Below are positions 37,968-47,259 of a DNA stretch of 64,000 bases, in pieces. The notes beneath the pieces were generated by a model. The model was not told where the DNA came from. It made no database searches and saw only the letters and a list, made by a program, of their open reading frames with translations. Position 1 is the first letter of the stretch; every line of letters starts with the position of its first letter. Source of the stretch: Pseudomonadota bacterium (GTDB lineage: Bacteria; Pseudomonadota; Alphaproteobacteria; Micropepsales; Micropepsaceae); NCBI GenBank assembly GCA_018241025.1, contig JAFEEQ010000013.1, positions 173,886-237,885 of the forward strand, in the 5' to 3' direction. Position numbers and translations under genes: made by a program.

Positions 37968-38075
37968 AAGGGGGAGGTGCCGAGCGTCATCGAGGCGGTG
38001 GGGGTCAACTCGCGCAGACTGACCCCCACCGTCTCGTCGCAAAGCGACGAGACGCCTCCCCCTTTCAGGGGGAGG
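37957..38075. repeat. composite 119-bp palindromic element, type 3
   Basis: Terminal copies CCTCCCCCTGAAAGGGGGAGG (37957-37977) and its exact reverse complement (38055-38075) bracket two perfect hairpins: GGTGGGGGTCA/TGACCCCCACC and CGTCTCGTCGC/GCGACGAGACG. It fills the whole gap between rnhA and the convergent peroxiredoxin gene and could act as a bidirectional transcription end, although it has no T-run. Confidence 0.85.
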
Positions 38076-38081
38076 ACTCTC

Positions 38082-38570
38082 TTAAAGCTGCTTCAGCACG
38101 TGTTCGGCGCTGGAGACTTCGAAGGCGCCGGGTTCTTCGACGTTGAGTTCCTTGATCACGCCGTTGTCGACGATCATCGCATAGCGCTGGCTACGCTTGC
38201 CCATGCCGAAGCGCGAGCCGTCCATCTCGAGGCCCATGGCCTTGGTGAAGTCGCAATTGCCGTCGGCGAGCATGCGGACCTTGTCGCCGGCCTTCTGGTC
38301 CTTGCCCCAGGCGCCCATAACGAAAGCGTCATTGACGCTGACGCAGGCGATCTCGTCGATGCCCTTGGCCTTGAGCGCGTCGAAATTCTGGACGAAGCCC
38401 GGGACATGCTTTGCGGAGCAGGTCGGCGTGAAGGCGCCCGGAAGCGCGAAGACCACGACCTTCTTGCCGGCGAACAGGTCGTCGGTCTTGACCGGCTTCG
38501 GCCCACCCTCCTGCATTTCCATCAGAGTGGCGGACGGAACCTTGTCACCGGCGTGCACGGACATGGACAT
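38082..38570 (-). CDS. peroxiredoxin (Prx5-like)
   Basis: 162 residues; reduces peroxides. The peroxidatic motif PGAFTPTCSAKHVPGF and the CVSVNDAFVMGAW segment mark the Prx5/AhpC-TSA branch. One other cysteine (GNCDFTKAMGL) could be resolving. Cytoplasmic; convergent with rnhA across the type 3 repeat. Confidence 0.93.
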   Translation of the reverse strand: MSMSVHAGDKVPSATLMEMQEGGPKPVKTDDLFAGKKVVVFALPGAFTPTCSAKHVPGFVQNFDALKAKGIDEIACVSVNDAFVMGAWGKDQKAGDKVRMLADGNCDFTKAMGLEMDGSRFGMGKRSQRYAMIVDNGVIKELNVEEPGAFEVSSAEHVLKQL

Positions 38571-38655
38571 CTCCTGAATGTTGGCTGATTGAGCGTCGTT
38601 TTAGCCCAGCCGGAGGCGGGTCGCAAAGACTTCCGGATGGCGCTAACCTCGGATC

Positions 38656-39243
38656 ATGAGTTTCGCCGGGCAACCCCAGTCCGATCAGGGATTTCTTTTC
38701 GGCAAGCTGCTGATCGCGATGCCGGGCATGCCCGATCCGCGGTTCGAACGCAGCGTCATCCTGATGTGCTCGCATTCGGACGAGGGCGCGCTCGGCCTCA
38801 TCGTCAACAAACCGATCCCCGCCCTGCCCTTCCGCGACCTGATGGTCAAAATGGACATCGATGTCGCCGAGAACGCCTCGCGCGCGCCGGTGATGTATGG
38901 CGGGCCGGTGGAAACCGACCACGGCTATATTCTTCACAACAACGAGCGAGCCAACCGGCAGTCGACGCTCGCGATCACCTCGGAGATCGCGCTGACACCG
39001 ACGGTCGATATCCTGCGCGCGATCGCCAACGGGCGCGGGCCGCAGCGCTGGATGCTGGCGCTCGGCTATGCCGGCTGGGGACCGGGGCAGATCGAGGAAG
39101 AGATCGCGGCCAACAGCTGGATCCACTGCGATCCGGATTCCGACATCGTGTTCGATGCGGGCATGGACACCAAATGGCAGCGCGCCTTCGCCAAACTGGG
39201 CGCCGGGCTTTCAGGCCTCTCCGCGGATATGGGACGGGCCTGA
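38656..39243 (+). CDS. YqgE/AlgH family protein
   Basis: 195 residues of the UPF0301 family: LIAMPGMPDPRFERSVILMCSHSDEGALGLIVNKPIP, YGGPVETDHGYILHNN, TPTVDILRAIANGRGPQRWMLALGYAGWGPGQIEEEIAANSWIHC. Function is not settled (linked to alginate regulation in Pseudomonas). Its 3' 33 bp overlap the end of the EAL gene on the other strand. Confidence 0.92.
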   Translation: MSFAGQPQSDQGFLFGKLLIAMPGMPDPRFERSVILMCSHSDEGALGLIVNKPIPALPFRDLMVKMDIDVAENASRAPVMYGGPVETDHGYILHNNERANRQSTLAITSEIALTPTVDILRAIANGRGPQRWMLALGYAGWGPGQIEEEIAANSWIHCDPDSDIVFDAGMDTKWQRAFAKLGAGLSGLSADMGRA

Positions 39244-42069
39244 AGCAAAGCGCATCGCGACGAATTTCAGCGCGTCTGCCGAAGGCAAAGGCTTCGCAAA
39301 TAGGAAGCCCTGGGCGTATTCGCAGCCGAGCTGACGCAGCCAGATCGCATCCTGTTCGCTCTCGACACCTTCGACCACGACACTGCGCTTGAGATCGTGC
39401 GCCAGGGCAATGATCGAGCGCAGCACGGTCTCGCCATCCGCCGCCTGACCTTCGTCGGAATGGCGGGCGAGGAAGCTCTGATCGATCTTGATGGTGTCGA
39501 AAGGCAGCGTCTTGAGCTGGCTGAGGCTGGAGACGCCGGTGCCGAAATCGTCGATCGAAATACCGGCGCCAAGGCCGCGGCAACGGTCGAGCGCCGCCTG
39601 GACATCCTGGTTGGCCGCAACGGTGCTCTCTGTGACTTCGAGCTTCAGCGTGCCCGGCGCGATCGGCTCGCTCTTCAACAGGGCGTTCAGGAAGACGTCG
39701 AAATCGCTGTCGCGAAGCTGGCGGCGCGAAACGTTGACGCTGACGAAGAGCGGCGGATCGACCGGGAAGAAGCGCTGCCATTGCGCGACTTCGTGCGCGG
39801 CGCGTTCGAGCGCGAAGCGGCCGAGAGCGACGATGGTGCCGGTCTCTTCGGAATGCGGGACGAAGTCCGACGGCGGGATGAGCCCCTTCTCGGGGTGGTT
39901 CCAGCGCAGCAGGGCCTCGAAACCCGCCACACTGCCGTCGGTGAGACGGATGATCGGCTGGTAATAGATGTCGAGCTGCTTGTCGGCGATGGCCTGGCGC
40001 AGATCGGTCTCGAGCGCGACGGCATCGCCCGGCGCGAGCAGTTCGAGGTCGCGGGTGAAGACGCGGGCGCAGGCGCCGCCGAGACGCTTGGCCTGGAGCA
40101 GCGCAAGCTCGGCATTCTTGAGAAGATCGAGCGGATCGCGCGCTTCGCGCCCTGTGGCGACGCCGATACTGGCAGGCGCAAAGACGTTGCGGCCGGAAAG
40201 CGCATAGGGCGCGGCGCAGGTCTCGATCACTTCGCTGCCGATGGCTTCGGCGGCACCGCGAACCTTGGCAAAGAGCACCGCGAACGCGTCGCCGCCGACG
40301 CGGAAGACCTCGGCGACGCCCTTGAAGCGCTTGGCGAGGCGGCCCGCGATCTCGACGAGCAGCGCGTCCGCACCGCTGTCGCCAAGGCTGGCATGAATTG
40401 ACTTGAAGCGGTCGACATCGAGCAGCGCGAAGGTCGCGTCCTGGAGGCGCGGACCGAGCTGCTCCAGCTCCTCCATCAGGGCGACGCGGTTGCCGAGATT
40501 GGTGAGCGGATCGCGCAGCGTGCGTTCGAGCAGCGCCGACTCGTTCTCCTTGCGCACGGTGATGTCGGCCATCAGGCCGAGACAGCGTGCCGCCGGTGCG
40601 TGCTCGCCGAGCATGGTGGCGCGCAGTTCGAACCACGGATAACGGCCGCTCTCGCTCTTGACGCGGAACTCGATGCGGAACGCGATGCCGGGATGGCTGC
40701 GGTAGTCGTCGATCGCCTGAACATAGGTCTCGCGGTCGTCGGGATGGATGCGCGCGATCCAGTTGTCGTGGTGGAGATGCGCGCCGGCCTCGGCGAGGCC
40801 GAGAAGCGCGGCCGCGTCGCGCGAAAGGCGCACGAGCTCCTGATCGAATTCGAGTTCGAACAATCCTTGATGCGAAGCGGCGATAGCCTGCAAGGCAGCG
40901 CTGTCGCCGATGGCGATCGGTTCGGGCAAGGGTTCGGAATCCGGGACGGCGAGCGACTGGAACGGCAGAACGGCGATGCCCTCGCCCGCCGCGATGGCGA
41001 GCGCCAGAAGCAACGCGCCGGCCGCCGCAAATCCGCCGGCCGCGGAAGTTGCCCAGGACTCACCGGCGTTGTTCCAGGTGGCAAGGGCCGACGAAAGTGC
41101 GACCAGCGCGAAGACGAGCGCAGCGGGTGCCGCGACCCGCGCGGCCTGCGCGCCGAGGCGGCCGCGATAGATGAGATAGCCGGCGACGGCCAGCGAGCCG
41201 AGCACGACCGCCGTGTCGGTGATGACGGCGGCGGCCGGCACGCCGAGATAGGCGAGGATCGACAGGGCGCAAAGACCGAGGATGGCGATGTGAAAATGGC
41301 GCTCGCGCCGCGGCCAGATCTCGTGCAACGGAATGATGGCGTCGGCCAGCATCGCGCCCGCAGCCAGCGAGAATCCGGCGAAGGCCGCCATCAATCCGTA
41401 TGGTCCGCCGACCGCCGTGGCGAGGCTGCCGTCGAACAATCCGGTTTCCGAAAGCCGTTCGAGAAGCAGAAGCGCAAGCGTGACCGCCGCCCAGCGCGCC
41501 GGCGCATGTCCGAGCGTCACGGCCAGACCGCCGACGAGCAACGCGGCGGCTGCGATGACCGCCCACACGGCAGTCGAGAAGATCGCGAATTGCCGGTTAT
41601 GCGCGGCGAGCGCGGGCTCGGTCCAGGCCATCACCGCCGGCGGATCGGCGGCGTTCGCCAATTGGATCGCGATCGCGACGGATGTTGCCGGAGGAATGAT
41701 CGCGCGGAAGCTGCGCCGGCCATAGGCGCGCATCCTATCGATGACAACAAGCGAGTCCGAGCTTGCCATCGCCACGATGGCGGGGCGCGTCGAGCTGGGA
41801 AGCAGGCGGAAGGAGACGCTTTGCGGCTGGCTGGCGACGAAGACACGTGCCGCCGGACGGATCGATGAGTTCGTCGCGGTAATGAGATACCAGTGCGAGC
41901 CGTCGGGCCCCGCCGTCGTCTCGGGTCCGTGATAGGGCTTCAATGCCGAGGAGATCTCGACCACGCCATCGGAGCTCGCGAAGTCGATGGCCGGCTGCTC
42001 CGGTGCGGCCGCGCGCGCCGCGAAAACGGCGAACAGGCACAGCGCCAGGGCAAGGGTCAGACGATACAT
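39211..42069 (-). CDS. membrane-bound PAS-GGDEF-EAL cyclic di-GMP protein, GGDEF degenerate
   Basis: 952 residues. Signal peptide, an exported beta-domain and seven or eight helices (about 165-390, layout like 7TM-DISM sensors), a PAS/PAC domain (about 410-520), GGDEF domain (about 530-690) and EAL domain (about 700-945). The GGDEF motif reads GGDAF (FRVGGDAFAVLF), missing the catalytic Glu. The EAL side is complete: EALLRWNHP, KLEVTES, IDDFGTG, KIDQSF and VEGVES. It is therefore predicted to degrade c-di-GMP. ATG at 42069; a GTG lies one codon earlier. Confidence 0.92.
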   Translation of the reverse strand: MYRLTLALALCLFAVFAARAAAPEQPAIDFASSDGVVEISSALKPYHGPETTAGPDGSHWYLITATNSSIRPAARVFVASQPQSVSFRLLPSSTRPAIVAMASSDSLVVIDRMRAYGRRSFRAIIPPATSVAIAIQLANAADPPAVMAWTEPALAAHNRQFAIFSTAVWAVIAAAALLVGGLAVTLGHAPARWAAVTLALLLLERLSETGLFDGSLATAVGGPYGLMAAFAGFSLAAGAMLADAIIPLHEIWPRRERHFHIAILGLCALSILAYLGVPAAAVITDTAVVLGSLAVAGYLIYRGRLGAQAARVAAPAALVFALVALSSALATWNNAGESWATSAAGGFAAAGALLLALAIAAGEGIAVLPFQSLAVPDSEPLPEPIAIGDSAALQAIAASHQGLFELEFDQELVRLSRDAAALLGLAEAGAHLHHDNWIARIHPDDRETYVQAIDDYRSHPGIAFRIEFRVKSESGRYPWFELRATMLGEHAPAARCLGLMADITVRKENESALLERTLRDPLTNLGNRVALMEELEQLGPRLQDATFALLDVDRFKSIHASLGDSGADALLVEIAGRLAKRFKGVAEVFRVGGDAFAVLFAKVRGAAEAIGSEVIETCAAPYALSGRNVFAPASIGVATGREARDPLDLLKNAELALLQAKRLGGACARVFTRDLELLAPGDAVALETDLRQAIADKQLDIYYQPIIRLTDGSVAGFEALLRWNHPEKGLIPPSDFVPHSEETGTIVALGRFALERAAHEVAQWQRFFPVDPPLFVSVNVSRRQLRDSDFDVFLNALLKSEPIAPGTLKLEVTESTVAANQDVQAALDRCRGLGAGISIDDFGTGVSSLSQLKTLPFDTIKIDQSFLARHSDEGQAADGETVLRSIIALAHDLKRSVVVEGVESEQDAIWLRQLGCEYAQGFLFAKPLPSADALKFVAMRFASGPSHIRGEA

Positions 42070-42114
42070 CACAGGTTCTTATACGATTCTCTTCGCGGTC
42101 AGGCCGACGACTGG

Positions 42115-42723
42115 TTACGCGATGTTGGCCTCATCCGCCAACTGCGCGAACAAAAGGTGGTCGCGCCATTCGCCGTTGATCTGGAGATAGCGCAGCGCGA
42201 CGCCCTCCTGACGAAAGCCCGCCTTGAGCAAAAGGTTGCGTGACGGCTCGTTGCTCGGGAGGCAGGCAGCCTCCACGCGATGCAATCCGAGCGTGTTGAA
42301 GATGAACGGGAGTAGCGCGCGCACCGCGTCGTACATGTAGCCCTGGCGCGCGAATCGCTCGCCGACCCAATAGCCGAGCGAGCAGCACTGCGTCACGCCG
42401 CGGCGGACATTGGACAACGTGCAGCCGCCCATCAGCGCATCGTCTTCATAGCGGAAAACGAAGAAGGCGTAGGCGCCGTCGAGACGGGCTTCCTTCTGGT
42501 AGCGCTTGATGCGGCGGCGGAACGCGCCCTTGGTCAGCTCATCGCTCGCCCAGACAGGTTCCCAGGGTTCGAGGAAGGCGCGGGATTCGCCGCGCAGCCG
42601 CGCCCAGGCGGGATAATCGATCACGCGCGGGTAGCGCAGATAGACGGCGCCGGCCTTGATGACCGGCTGTTGCCCGCCGGGGAAAGTCAGGCCCCGCATG
42701 AACGCCATGGGGCCTGCGTTCAT
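42115..42723 (-). CDS. GNAT-family N-acetyltransferase (RimJ-like)
   Basis: 202 residues with the RimJ/RimL-type GNAT signature: VYLRYPRVIDYPAWARLRGESRAFLEPWEP, GGCTLSNVRRGVTQCCSLGYWVGERFARQGYMYDAVRALLPFIFNTLGLHRVEAACLPSNEPSRNLLLKAGFRQEG. It likely acetylates a ribosomal-protein or other N-terminus; substrate unproven. The ATG overlaps the M16 stop (TAATG). Order thrC-M16-GNAT-EAL fits other alphaproteobacteria. Confidence 0.9.
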   Translation of the reverse strand: MNAGPMAFMRGLTFPGGQQPVIKAGAVYLRYPRVIDYPAWARLRGESRAFLEPWEPVWASDELTKGAFRRRIKRYQKEARLDGAYAFFVFRYEDDALMGGCTLSNVRRGVTQCCSLGYWVGERFARQGYMYDAVRALLPFIFNTLGLHRVEAACLPSNEPSRNLLLKAGFRQEGVALRYLQINGEWRDHLLFAQLADEANIA

Positions 42724-44078
42724 TATTCCACCTTCGCCAAGGCTTCGGCGGACCCGTGCGACTCGCCAACCTGCCGAAGCTTCAGCGTGGGCAGGTCAGC
42801 CGCCCGCAGCGTGCGCGCCGTGCCGAAGCGGCGGGCGAAGGTCTCGTAATCTTCAAGACGTCCAACCGGACCGACCGCGGCGATGGCGGGAACGGCGGCT
42901 TCGAGCATTCGCGTGCCGAAGGCGCGCACGGCGGCGGCATCGACGGCATCGAGCCTCGCGATCAACTCTTCGATGGTGAGAACGCGGCCATAGGCGAAGA
43001 GCTGGGAGGCGATCTGTTCGGCGCGCTGGCCGGGACGTTCGAGGCCCATCAGCAGACCGGACTTCATCTGCGCCTTGGCGCGCGCGACTTCGGCGTCGGT
43101 CGCGCCGGCGGCGAGCTTTTCCATCTCGCCGGCAATGACCGCGGAAATCTCGGCGGCTTCGGTTTCGCCGGTGCCGGTATAGATGCCGATCATGCCGCCG
43201 TCGCGGGTCGATTGGGAGAAGGCCGAGATCGCGTAACACAATCCGCGGCGCTCGCGCGCTTCCTGGAACAGGCGCGAAGACATGCCACCACCAAGCGCGG
43301 TGACATAGACCTGCGCGGCGTAGAAGTCTGGATCGCTGCTGGCGATGCCGGGCAGCGCATAGGTGATGTGGGCCTGCTCGAGATCCTCTTCGGCGCGGAT
43401 GTCACCGCCGACGAAGCGCGCGGGCAGCGGCGCCGGCGTCTCGCCGGAGCGCAGGCCGGCGAATTTCTCGGAGACGAGCTTCACGATGGCATCGTGCGAC
43501 ACGGCACCGGAAGCGACGAAGGTCATGCTGCCGGCGCGGTAATTGGAATGCGCATAGGCGTGCAGGTCGTCGCGCTTGAAGCCGGTGACGGTTTCGAACG
43601 AGCCGAGGATCGGCCAGCCGATCGGCTGATCGGGATAGCTCACCGATTGCAAGTGATCGAAGACGATATCGTCCGGCGTGTCGGCGGCCTGGCCGATTTC
43701 CTGGAGCACGACCTGGCGCTCGCGTTCGAGTTCGCCCTGCTCATAGGTCGGATGGACGAGGATGTCGGCCAGAAGATCGATGCCGAGCGGCACGTCGTCT
43801 TTCAGCACGCGGGCGTGGAAGGCGGTCTGCTCGCGGCTGGTGTAGGCGTTGAGATAGCCGCCGACGGCTTCGATCTCTTCGGCGAGATCGCGGGCGCTGC
43901 GGGTCTCGGTGCCCTTGAACGCCATGTGCTCGAGCATGTGGCTGACGCCCATGACCGCCCTGGTCTCGTTGCGCGAGCCGGTGTCGACCCAGACGCCGAG
44001 CATGGCGCTCTGAAGCTGCGGCATGGGATCGGTTACGACAGTCAAGCCGTTGGAAAGTTTGGTGATTTCAGGGTTCAT
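42723..44078 (-). CDS. M16-family (pitrilysin) zinc peptidase
   Basis: 451 residues, related to mitochondrial processing peptidase beta. The inverted zinc motif HMLEHMAFKGT and downstream Glu region (EIEAVGGYLNAYTSREQTAF) are intact, and the second domain has EDLEQAHITYALPG and GGGMSSRLFQEARERRGLCYAISAFSQ. Start ATG overlaps the thrC stop (ATGA). Confidence 0.94.
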   Translation of the reverse strand: MNPEITKLSNGLTVVTDPMPQLQSAMLGVWVDTGSRNETRAVMGVSHMLEHMAFKGTETRSARDLAEEIEAVGGYLNAYTSREQTAFHARVLKDDVPLGIDLLADILVHPTYEQGELERERQVVLQEIGQAADTPDDIVFDHLQSVSYPDQPIGWPILGSFETVTGFKRDDLHAYAHSNYRAGSMTFVASGAVSHDAIVKLVSEKFAGLRSGETPAPLPARFVGGDIRAEEDLEQAHITYALPGIASSDPDFYAAQVYVTALGGGMSSRLFQEARERRGLCYAISAFSQSTRDGGMIGIYTGTGETEAAEISAVIAGEMEKLAAGATDAEVARAKAQMKSGLLMGLERPGQRAEQIASQLFAYGRVLTIEELIARLDAVDAAAVRAFGTRMLEAAVPAIAAVGPVGRLEDYETFARRFGTARTLRAADLPTLKLRQVGESHGSAEALAKVE

Positions 44079-45475
44079 AGGGCCAGCATAGACTCGATAT
44101 GCGCGCGCACCAAGGCCTTGTCATTGGGCAGGGTTATGCAGCGTTCCTCGCCCTCGAACAGGCTGGCGAGGCGGGACGGCAGCGTTGGGGTCACGCCGGT
44201 TGCCTTGGCGACGGCGTCGGGGAACTTGGCGGGATGCGCGGTCGAGAGGACCACGACAGGTGCGCCGGCTTCGCGGTTCATCCGGTAGGCGGCATTCAGA
44301 GCGACGGCAGTATGCGGATCGATCAAGTGACCGGTTTCGCGATGGGCGCGGGCGATGGTGGCAAGAGTCTCGCTGTCGTCGCAGCGGGCAGCCGCATAGC
44401 GCGCGGCAAGCGCAGTTCGAACATGCGGCGGCAATTCGAGACGACGATCGCGCGCGAAGCCCGCCATGGCAGCGCGCAGCCATTCGCTGTCGCGGCCTGA
44501 TGCTTCGAAGAGGGCGCGCTCGAAATTGCTTGCGACCTGGATGTCCATCGACGGGCTCAGCGACGGCTGCACGGAGCCCGGTGCATACACACCGGTTTCG
44601 AGGACGCGATACATGATGTCGTTGGCGTTGGTGGCGACGACGAGCTTCTCGATCGGAAGCCCCATGCGCATCGCCGCCTCGCCGGCGAAGACATCGCCGA
44701 AATTACCGGTCGGCACGACGAAGGTCGCCGGCCGTCCGAGCGCGGCCGTTGCCGTGAAGTAGTAGACGCACTGCGCCGCGATGCGGGCGAAGTTGATCGA
44801 GTTGACCGCGGTCATGCCGACGGTGCTGGCGAAGGGCTCGTCGGCGAAGAGTGCTTTCACGATCGCCTGGGCATCGTCGAAGGTACCTTCGAGGGCGACG
44901 TTGTGGACATTGGCATGCGGCGACGTCGTCATCTGTCGGCGCTGGACTTCGCTCACCCTGCCCTTCGGATGAAGGACGAAGACCTCGATGTTCGGCAGGC
45001 CGCCGAGCGCGGCGATGGCGGCGGAGCCGGTATCGCCGGATGTCGCGGCGACGACGGTGGCGCGGCCGCCGCGCTTCCTGAGCGCGCGCGCGAACATGCG
45101 GCCGAGGACCTGCAGCGCGATATCCTTGAAGGCGAGCGTCGGGCCGTGGAAGAGCTCGAGCAGATAGAGATCCGGACCGATCTCGACCAGCGGCGCGATG
45201 GCGGGATGTTCGAAGCCGGAATAAGCGGCGGCAATGTCGTCGGCGACGTCGTCTTCGGCGACATCGGTGAAGCGGGTCAGAACGCGGCGCGCGACTTCGA
45301 CATACGACGCCGAGGCAAAAGCGGCCTGTTCGGCTACGGAGACTTGCGGCCAAGCGGTGGGGAGGTAGAGACCGCCGTCGGAGGCGAGCCCAGCGAGCAG
45401 GATGTCGGAGAACCCTGTCTCGGGGGCCTGACCGCGGGTGCTCCCGTATCTCGTTTTCTCAGTAGAAACAGTCAC
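44075..45475 (-). CDS. thrC: threonine synthase
   Basis: About 466 residues; last step of threonine synthesis, O-phosphohomoserine to threonine with pyridoxal phosphate. Segments: YGSTRGQAPETGFSDILLAGLASDGGLYLP, FHGPTLAFKDIALQ (PLP lysine), TVVAATSGDTGSAAIAA, AVNSINFARIAAQCVYYF and VPTGNFGDVFAGE. Start uncertain: GTG at 45475 or a TTG at 45493; neither has a strong ribosome site. Partner ThrB is at 36.6 kb. Confidence 0.94.
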   Translation of the reverse strand: MTVSTEKTRYGSTRGQAPETGFSDILLAGLASDGGLYLPTAWPQVSVAEQAAFASASYVEVARRVLTRFTDVAEDDVADDIAAAYSGFEHPAIAPLVEIGPDLYLLELFHGPTLAFKDIALQVLGRMFARALRKRGGRATVVAATSGDTGSAAIAALGGLPNIEVFVLHPKGRVSEVQRRQMTTSPHANVHNVALEGTFDDAQAIVKALFADEPFASTVGMTAVNSINFARIAAQCVYYFTATAALGRPATFVVPTGNFGDVFAGEAAMRMGLPIEKLVVATNANDIMYRVLETGVYAPGSVQPSLSPSMDIQVASNFERALFEASGRDSEWLRAAMAGFARDRRLELPPHVRTALAARYAAARCDDSETLATIARAHRETGHLIDPHTAVALNAAYRMNREAGAPVVVLSTAHPAKFPDAVAKATGVTPTLPSRLASLFEGEERCITLPNDKALVRAHIESMLAL

Positions 45476-45569
45476 TTGTCCGGCTTTGCGCAATATAATT
45501 GTTTTCGACTTCCCTCAAGAAAGAGCATTCGCTCTTCCTGCGCGACGGCCAGGATTCAGGTATCGGAAT

Positions 45570-46295
45570 TCAGTCCCTCCGCCGCAAGCCCAGCCGGCCG
45601 CGCGAGACATGATAGGCACCATAGACCCCCAGCAGCGCAAGCGCCATCAGGAACCAAGTGATCGCATATTGCAGGTGATTGTTCGGGATATCGATGATCG
45701 TCTGTCCGCCCTTGGGCCAGCCGCCGGGATTGGGCGTGGCATCGGCTTCGATCATGCCGGGATAGGCGAGCCGAATGCCGTCGGCTTTCGCGATGGACAG
45801 CGCATCGCGCGAATACCAGATGCGACGAGCGAAGTCGGTGGGCGGCGTGAACGGGCCGGGACCGTCATCGACGCGGGTAAGGCCGGTGACGGTTTGCGGG
45901 CCGGCGGCCTGGCCTTGCCTGCGGGTCGACGGATCGAGCTTTTCCTTCGGCACATAACCGCGATCGACGAGATAGATCTGGCCGTTGACCAGTTTGAACG
46001 GGACGATGACGTGGTAGCCGGGATCGCCTTGCCGATCGCTGGCGAAGAGGTAGACCTCTTTCGCGTAGTCGAATGTGCCGCGCCCGGTGACGCGGGTATA
46101 GGGCACCGCCGGCCCTTCGAGGGGGGCGTCCTTTCCATCGATCCTGAGCGGCGCGGCATGGAGACTATGGTCGATAGCCGCCAGCAGACCCTCCTTCCAA
46201 TGCAGGCGCTGTATCTGCCAGACGCCGAGACCGATGAGGATGGCGAACAGAATGGTGACGGCAATCGTGACGCCGGGAAGCGGGCGGAAGTACAT
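45570..46295 (-). CDS. SURF1-family cytochrome oxidase biogenesis protein
   Basis: 241 residues with the two membrane helices that bracket SURF1: PLPGVTIAVTILFAILIGLGVWQIQRLHWKEGLL and NNHLQYAITWFLMALALLGVYGAYH, with VTGRGTFDYAKEVYLF, DPGYHVIVPFKLVNGQIYLVDRGYVP between. Helps haem a insertion into cytochrome oxidase. Separated from the cta genes by an oppositely oriented lipoprotein gene. Confidence 0.93.
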   Translation of the reverse strand: MYFRPLPGVTIAVTILFAILIGLGVWQIQRLHWKEGLLAAIDHSLHAAPLRIDGKDAPLEGPAVPYTRVTGRGTFDYAKEVYLFASDRQGDPGYHVIVPFKLVNGQIYLVDRGYVPKEKLDPSTRRQGQAAGPQTVTGLTRVDDGPGPFTPPTDFARRIWYSRDALSIAKADGIRLAYPGMIEADATPNPGGWPKGGQTIIDIPNNHLQYAITWFLMALALLGVYGAYHVSRGRLGLRRRD

Positions 46296-46374
46296 GGCCG
46301 CTTTTTACAGGACCAGCCATCAAAACAACACAGAGGCCTCTCAGCGTAGTGACGTCGTCAGGTCGGGGGGCAAA

Positions 46375-46884
46375 ATGCGGAGAGTGTTGTACGCAGCGGC
46401 GACAGCGACGCTACTCGCATCTTGCGCGTACCAACCTGGGTATTTCGTGGCACCTGCGCAGCTCAGCGCCGACCAGAACCGGCAGCTTGTGCGCTTTCTG
46501 GAGAAACATCCCGACTTGCGGCTGGCAACGCCGGCCCAGTGCCAATGCGACGACGACATCCGCACAATGCGTACTCAGGGATCTTTTGGGACACCTTTGC
46601 CGGACTACGACCCACATCTGGCAGTCGGCGATTTCAATGGCGACGGCAGATCGGACTTCGCCATCCTGCTCGACGATCGCTCGCGCGGCCTGACCTTCGT
46701 CATCTTCAATGGCGGCCGCGATGGACCCGCCTATGTCAGTCACGATGATTTCGACATGGCCAATATCGGCGTATTTCCGCCCGGCCGAGATACCGGCCTT
46801 TTGGTGGGACCGTTCGAAAGCGAGGGCTGCTTGTACGAGCTCAAGGACGATGGCTATCGCGAAGACTGCTCCGAGGACGATTGA
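46375..46884 (+). CDS. FG-GAP/VCBS-like lipoprotein inserted in the cytochrome oxidase gene cluster
   Basis: 169-residue lipoprotein (lipobox LLASC, Cys17). A DFNGDGRSDFAIL segment is the calcium-binding core of FG-GAP/VCBS repeats; four other cysteines (CQCDDD, GCLYEL, DCSEDD) suggest disulfides. GGGGGGCAAA precedes the ATG. Its stop abuts the DUF983 stop directly, and it lies antiparallel to the genes on either side. No characterised family recognised. Confidence 0.75.
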   Translation: MRRVLYAAATATLLASCAYQPGYFVAPAQLSADQNRQLVRFLEKHPDLRLATPAQCQCDDDIRTMRTQGSFGTPLPDYDPHLAVGDFNGDGRSDFAILLDDRSRGLTFVIFNGGRDGPAYVSHDDFDMANIGVFPPGRDTGLLVGPFESEGCLYELKDDGYREDCSEDD

Positions 46885-47253
46885 TCAGTCCGCGACCCGG
46901 CCCTCGCCCGCCTTGTGCTTGTACTGGAGGACGAGCAGCGCGGATTTGGTCCAGCGCAGGAAGGCGACGGTCAGGAGCGCGATCACGGGCGCCCAGAGCA
47001 CGGCGTGGACCCAGAGCGGCGGCTGGAAGGTGAACTCGACCCACAGCGCGAGGCCGCAGACGATCGCACCGACGACGAGAATGACGAGCGCCGCGGCGCC
47101 ATCACCGACATCGAAGGCCCGGAAGTCCTGGCCGCAGACCGAGCATTCCGGCGCAATGGCGAGATAGCCCGCGAACAGCCTGCCCTGCCCGCAGCGCGGG
47201 CAGCGGCCAAGCAGGCTGGCTTGGACGACGCTGACCGGGCTGCCCGACGCCAT
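46885..47253 (-). CDS. DUF983 membrane protein
   Basis: 122 residues: a CPRCGQGRLF...PECSVCGQDF zinc-ribbon-like head and two membrane helices. DUF983 genes lie after ctaE in alphaproteobacterial cytochrome oxidase operons, suggesting a role in assembly, but function is unknown. 6 bp separate its start from the ctaE stop. Confidence 0.9.
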   Translation of the reverse strand: MASGSPVSVVQASLLGRCPRCGQGRLFAGYLAIAPECSVCGQDFRAFDVGDGAAALVILVVGAIVCGLALWVEFTFQPPLWVHAVLWAPVIALLTVAFLRWTKSALLVLQYKHKAGEGRVAD

Positions 47254-47259
47254 CTGTCC

